64,000 bases of DNA. It comes from Novosphingobium chloroacetimidivorans (lineage in GTDB: Bacteria; Pseudomonadota; Alphaproteobacteria; Sphingomonadales; Sphingomonadaceae). Under the pieces are notes generated by a model. That model was given only the letters and a program-made list of their open reading frames with translations. It did not search any database and was not told the DNA's origin. A program made the translations under genes and the position numbers. Location of the stretch: contig NZ_JACHLR010000014.1 of assembly GCF_014204535.1 (NCBI RefSeq), forward strand, positions 62,001 through 126,000, in the 5' to 3' direction. Below are positions 61,701 to 64,000 of this stretch, in pieces. Numbering within the stretch: position 1 is the stretch's first letter; each line of letters begins with the position of its first letter.

Positions 61701-62443
61701 GAGATGCGATGCCCCATGGCGGCATGCTGACGATCGAGACCTGCAACACGCGGCTCGACGATCGCTTCGCGGCACAGCAGCGTGACGTGAAGCCGGGCCA
61801 GTACGTGTGTATCTCGGTGACCGATACCGGCACCGGCATGAGCCGCGAGACCATCGCCCGTGCCTTCGAGCCTTTCTTCACCACCAAGCCGACCGGGCAG
61901 GGCACCGGGCTGGGGCTATCCATGATCTATGGCTTCACCCGCCAGTCGGAGGGCCATGCGCTGATCTATTCGGAAGAGGGCGAGGGCACCACGATCAAGC
62001 TCTACCTTCCCCGTCATCGCGGCGAGGACGAAAGCCAGGTTCACGACGACGAGCCGTGCGAGGCACCCGGCTCGGAGTCGGGCGAAGTGGTTCTGGTGGT
62101 CGAGGACGAACCGGTCGTGCGCGGCCTCATCGTCGAGGTGCTGAGCGAGCTCGGCTACCGCGCGATCGAGGCGGTCGACGGGCCGCAGGGGCTTGCCGTG
62201 CTGCAGGCGCCGGGCAAGATCGACTTGCTGGTGACCGATATCGGGCTGCCGGGGCTCAACGGGCGACAGGTCGTCGACGCGGCCCGGCTGACGCGCAAGG
62301 ACCTGAAAGTGCTGTTCATGACCGGCTACGCCGAGAACGCGGCGCTCGCTTCGGGCTTCCTGGAGCCAGGCATGGCACTGATCACCAAACCGTTCGCGAT
62401 GGACGTTCTCGCCACCCGCATCCGGGAAATCATCGAAGGCTGA
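58796..62443 (+). CDS. Hybrid sensor histidine kinase (GAF, multiple PAS, receiver)
   Basis: A 1215-residue multi-sensor kinase without obvious transmembrane helices. Domain order by eye: PAS-like (about 35-175), GAF (about 180-345), PAS (350-470, ILDSATDYGIVATD), PAS (475-590), PAS (600-715, MPNQVWTARADGW) and PAS (720-830). Next is DHp with GQLTGGIAHDFNNLLQGI (His853), then HATPase (INARDAMPHGG, SVTDTGTGMS, GTGLGLSMIYGF). A C-terminal receiver follows with Asp1148 (LLVTDIGLPG) and Lys in ITKPFAM. The H-D-F-N-N-L-L box is typical of PAS-hybrid kinases. Signal unknown. Confidence 0.92.
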   Translation: MQPQVGYATPFPFLNNGGELARRIAGHDWASTPIGAIERWPISLKHTVGLMLASPVPLVLLWGEQGVMIYNDAYSVFAGGRDSRLLGSNVREGWDEVADFNDNVMRVGLAGGTLSYKDHELTLLRHGRPEQVWMNLDYSPVLGDDGRPAGVIAVVVETTDIVRTRKTLEESEAQLRFLDELNRAIATSLEADEILAITTRMTGQHLKLSNCAYADMDEDGDGFTIRGNWHAPSSPSIVGHYSLAAFGPLAVQELNAGRPLLVPDVTELGPEAAKTFQDIGVGATICMPLVKDGRLTALMAIHDDAPHAWTDYELSVIREVTERSWAHVQRVGAEGVLREREAYNRQILDSATDYGIVATDMEGRVTLWNRGAAEMLGWTEAEMLGQPIDTFFTPEDRAVGRPEAKRREALTTGRAHDARWHLRKSGERFWGLSEMTPLKDANGTAIGLVKLMRDRTAEYEAEAALRDSEERLRRAQAAGGVGLFSVDTDTDLITPTEEFCRIFGVEPSDELPAASIQRLVIDEDRALVSDSASRAEGRAALDVEYRIRRADTGEERSIARKADYEYDAAGKPIRLVGVVQDVTDRLRIQRALEKSEAQFSALAQNMPNQVWTARADGWLDWFNDQIYAYSKAPRGSLDGDRWVRFVHAEDRAAMLERWRISLTTGAPFEAEFRLRDAAGSYRWHLARAQPLTDGRGSITAWVGTNTEIEAQKQAEAASVQDRERLWTISQDLMLVCDFDGLITAVNPSGERLLGWTNAEMVGTNLSDFLHPGDLSTTGGELHKLSEGQTTFAFENRYRTKDGNYRLIAWTAVPDNGRIHAIGRDITNQREIEEALRQSQKMEAVGQLTGGIAHDFNNLLQGITGSLDIMQTRIARGRLDDLGRWLEGARGSAERAAALTHRLLAFSRRQPLDPRPVRANPLVASMEDLLRRTLGENVALEMALDDDLWLTRCDPNQLESAILNLAINARDAMPHGGMLTIETCNTRLDDRFAAQQRDVKPGQYVCISVTDTGTGMSRETIARAFEPFFTTKPTGQGTGLGLSMIYGFTRQSEGHALIYSEEGEGTTIKLYLPRHRGEDESQVHDDEPCEAPGSESGEVVLVVEDEPVVRGLIVEVLSELGYRAIEAVDGPQGLAVLQAPGKIDLLVTDIGLPGLNGRQVVDAARLTRKDLKVLFMTGYAENAALASGFLEPGMALITKPFAMDVLATRIREIIEG

Positions 62444-62475
62444 GCCGGGATGCCTGGACTTCCTGGCCCAGGTGG

Positions 62476-62832
62476 TCAGCCCAGCATTGACTTGAGCGCA
62501 GCTTCGACATCGCTGGTGGAGAACGGCTTGGGCAGCAACCCGGCGTGCCCCAGCCGATCGGTTTCGGCATTGGCGCCGTAGCCGGTCGCCAGCAGGAACG
62601 GCACGCCGCGCGCGCGCAGCAGTTCCGCCACGGGTGTGGACACGACGCCCTGGCCCAGGTTCAAGTCGAGGATGGCGCAATCGAGGGTCTCGCTCTCGGC
62701 CAGGTCCATCGCCTGCTTGAGAGATCCCGCGGGGCCGACCACCTGGTAACCCAGATCGTCCAGCATATCCTCGAGCATCATCGCCACCAGCATCTCGTCA
62801 TCGACGACGAGGACGCGCTTGCGCTCGCTCAT
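62476..62832 (-). CDS. Single-domain response regulator
   Basis: A 118-residue stand-alone receiver. Acidic pocket Asp11-Asp12 (RVLVVDDEMLVAMML), phospho-acceptor Asp56 (CAILDLNLG), Thr in LLATGYG and Lys in LLPKPFS. There is no output domain. ATG 62832 (MSERKRVLVV) is preferred over a start at 62850. It converges on the hybrid kinase, 32 bp away, and is a natural candidate for its phosphorelay partner (inference from position). Confidence 0.9.
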   Translation of the reverse strand: MSERKRVLVVDDEMLVAMMLEDMLDDLGYQVVGPAGSLKQAMDLAESETLDCAILDLNLGQGVVSTPVAELLRARGVPFLLATGYGANAETDRLGHAGLLPKPFSTSDVEAALKSMLG

Positions 62833-62953
62833 GGCCGCAGCCCTAGGCAAGCGGCAAGGTTCGGCGATCTGTAAGGCGCGTTCAGCATGGGAGGCCGATT
62901 AGGATGGTATCGCGTAATTGGAAAGAGCGGTGTGAAGGGCCATGCTCCGCTCG

Positions 62954-63358
62954 TCATCTCCAGCCGCCCACGCGTGCCTGGCGACGGGCATGGAGCGACG
63001 AGACCAGCGCGATGGCCACGATCACGACAGGGAAGATGAGCGCGTCCGGTCCCTTGTAGGAGAGCAATCCGAAGCCGAAAACCGTCCAGCTGAACTGGAG
63101 TACCACGGCCACCGCCGAAATCGCGAACAGGATCCAGGCCACACGTCGGCGCATCAGCAAGGCCACGGCGCCCGCCAGGCTGGAGAACACGGCGACCGCG
63201 TAAGCCGTCCAGGCCCAAGCCGGCATCGCCGCAAAGGCGCGCGCGGTGACCGGATCGCCCAGGGTGGCCGGCTCGGCCGTCGCCTGCATCGCGAAGGCGG
63301 CGACGCCAGCCAGGCTCCACAGCAGGATCAGGATCGCCACAAGCCGCATTCGCTTCAT
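62954..63358 (-). CDS. Small polytopic membrane protein, 134 aa
   Basis: Unknown function. Four hydrophobic segments: MRLVAILILLWSLAGVAAF, AWAWTAYAVAVFSSLAGAVA, AWILFAISAVAVVLQFSW and LIFPVVIVAIALVSSL. The tail HARRQARVGGWR is basic, likely cytoplasmic. No motif of a known transporter. ATG 63358 (MKRMRLVA) is chosen because it begins just before the first helix. It is divergent from the peroxiredoxin gene. Confidence 0.7.
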   Translation of the reverse strand: MKRMRLVAILILLWSLAGVAAFAMQATAEPATLGDPVTARAFAAMPAWAWTAYAVAVFSSLAGAVALLMRRRVAWILFAISAVAVVLQFSWTVFGFGLLSYKGPDALIFPVVIVAIALVSSLHARRQARVGGWR

Positions 63359-63496
63359 CGTCCAGCCCCCTGCACCCAGCGCCCCCACCTTGCGTGCGGA
63401 GCGTCGGCCGGAACTTTGCCGTGGCCGGAGCCTTCTGACAATCGCCTACCGTCCGGTCCGCACGGGCGGTGACGGACTATAGAGGAGACGCTCTTC

Positions 63497-64000
63497 ATGC
63501 TCGACAAACAGGTGCCCGACGTCACCCTCAAGACCCGCGTCCGCGACGAGAGCCTCGACGGGCCGAACCCCTTCCGCTGGCAGGACATACGCATCCACGA
63601 GGCATTCGCCGGCAAGAAGGTGGTGGTGTTCTCGCTGCCCGGCGCCTTCACGCCGACGTGCTCCAACGAGCAATGCCCAGCCTTCGAGCGTCTCTACGAG
63701 GATTTCCGCGCCGCGGGCGTGGACGAGGTCTACTGCATCGCCGTGAACGACGCCTTCGTCATGTACCAGTGGGGCAAGAACCTGGGCCTCAAAAAGGTGA
63801 AACTGCTGCCCGATGGCTCGGGCCACTTCACCCGGCGAATGGGCATGCTGATCAACAAGGATCACCTCGGCTTCGGCTTGCGCTCGTGGCGCTATGCGAT
63901 GGTGGTCGAGGACAACCACGTCACCGCCTGGTTCGAGGAGCCCGGCATTAACGACACCGGCGAGGACGAGGACCCTTACGGCGAAACCGCCCCCGAGAAG
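63497..64000 (+). CDS. Peroxiredoxin (Prx5 type), 5' part of gene cut by the window edge
   Basis: First 168 residues of a thiol peroxidase. FSLPGAFTPTCSNEQCPAFE holds the peroxidatic Cys55, with Cys60 five residues later. VNDAFVMYQWGK and RSWRYAMVVEDN follow the Prx5 pattern seen in the gene at 15191. The frame is open at the window end after an acidic stretch (DTGEDEDPYGE). Prx5-type proteins of this length are often fused to a glutaredoxin domain, which would lie beyond the window. GAGGAG precedes the ATG. Confidence 0.92.
   Translation, partial: MLDKQVPDVTLKTRVRDESLDGPNPFRWQDIRIHEAFAGKKVVVFSLPGAFTPTCSNEQCPAFERLYEDFRAAGVDEVYCIAVNDAFVMYQWGKNLGLKKVKLLPDGSGHFTRRMGMLINKDHLGFGLRSWRYAMVVEDNHVTAWFEEPGINDTGEDEDPYGETAPEK

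Overview
The window is GC-rich and gene-dense, and reads as the chromosome of an alphaproteobacterium of the order Sphingomonadales (Novosphingobium/Sphingomonas-like; this placement is inference). The pointers are a ccrM (GANTC methylase) gene downstream of rnhB, a DivL-type kinase with Tyr at the phospho-acceptor position, the order ahcY-divL-tsaE-amgK-murU-addB-addA-trxA, a 41-residue aa3-type cytochrome oxidase subunit IV next to a multi-polypeptide transhydrogenase operon, and Flp pilins. There is one tRNA (Arg-ACG), no rRNA and no CRISPR array. About 64 protein genes are supported.

Layout. 1-4.2 kb: end of an unknown gene, xerD, an M48 protease, two Flp pilins, mutT and tRNA-Arg. 4.3-6.9 kb: an intact IS21-family element with perfect 8-bp target duplications. 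7-12.9 kb: a TonB siderophore receptor with a candidate Fur site, a secreted two-repeat protein, a phospholipase D-like protein overlapping folE. 13-17.9 kb: a polytopic membrane protein, an SDR, a peroxiredoxin, a small secreted protein and ahcY with a palindromic upstream site. 18.2-29.9 kb: divL-tsaE, amgK-murU (peptidoglycan recycling), addB-addA (double-strand break repair) and trxA. 30-36.2 kb: argJ-GST-inositol phosphatase on the minus strand, an alpha/beta hydrolase, then two overlapping cysteine desulfurases with a 2Fe-2S ferredoxin. 36.3-44.6 kb: PfpI, parC, a retropepsin-like protease, the DUF1285-Nudix-CCA transferase operon, a GNAT and a PQQ-type sugar dehydrogenase. 44.6-48.5 kb: rnhB-SDR, ccrM and folP. 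49-52 kb: an NTF2-like/SDR pair and an NtrC-like regulator with an altered GAFTGA loop. 52-55.5 kb: cox subunit IV and the transhydrogenase operon. 55.5-64 kb: a racemase-fold protein lacking catalytic Cys, dgt, a TetR regulator, a large hybrid histidine kinase, a lone receiver protein and the start of a peroxiredoxin gene.

The most unusual region is the pnt operon. A DUF559 endonuclease-like gene sits between pntAA and pntAB, and its two ends are coded by the inverted arms of a dispersed repeat family (called B here). Gene-less copies of the same arm pair lie at three other places in the window. One arm supplies the Shine-Dalgarno sequence of pntAB and, at another copy, of dgt. In the same operon pntB is broken exactly between its membrane domain and its NADP(H)-binding domain, and the two pieces overlap by ATGA. 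A second palindromic family (A, with an arm related to CGTCATTCCCGCGAAAGCGG) separates genes at four other places.
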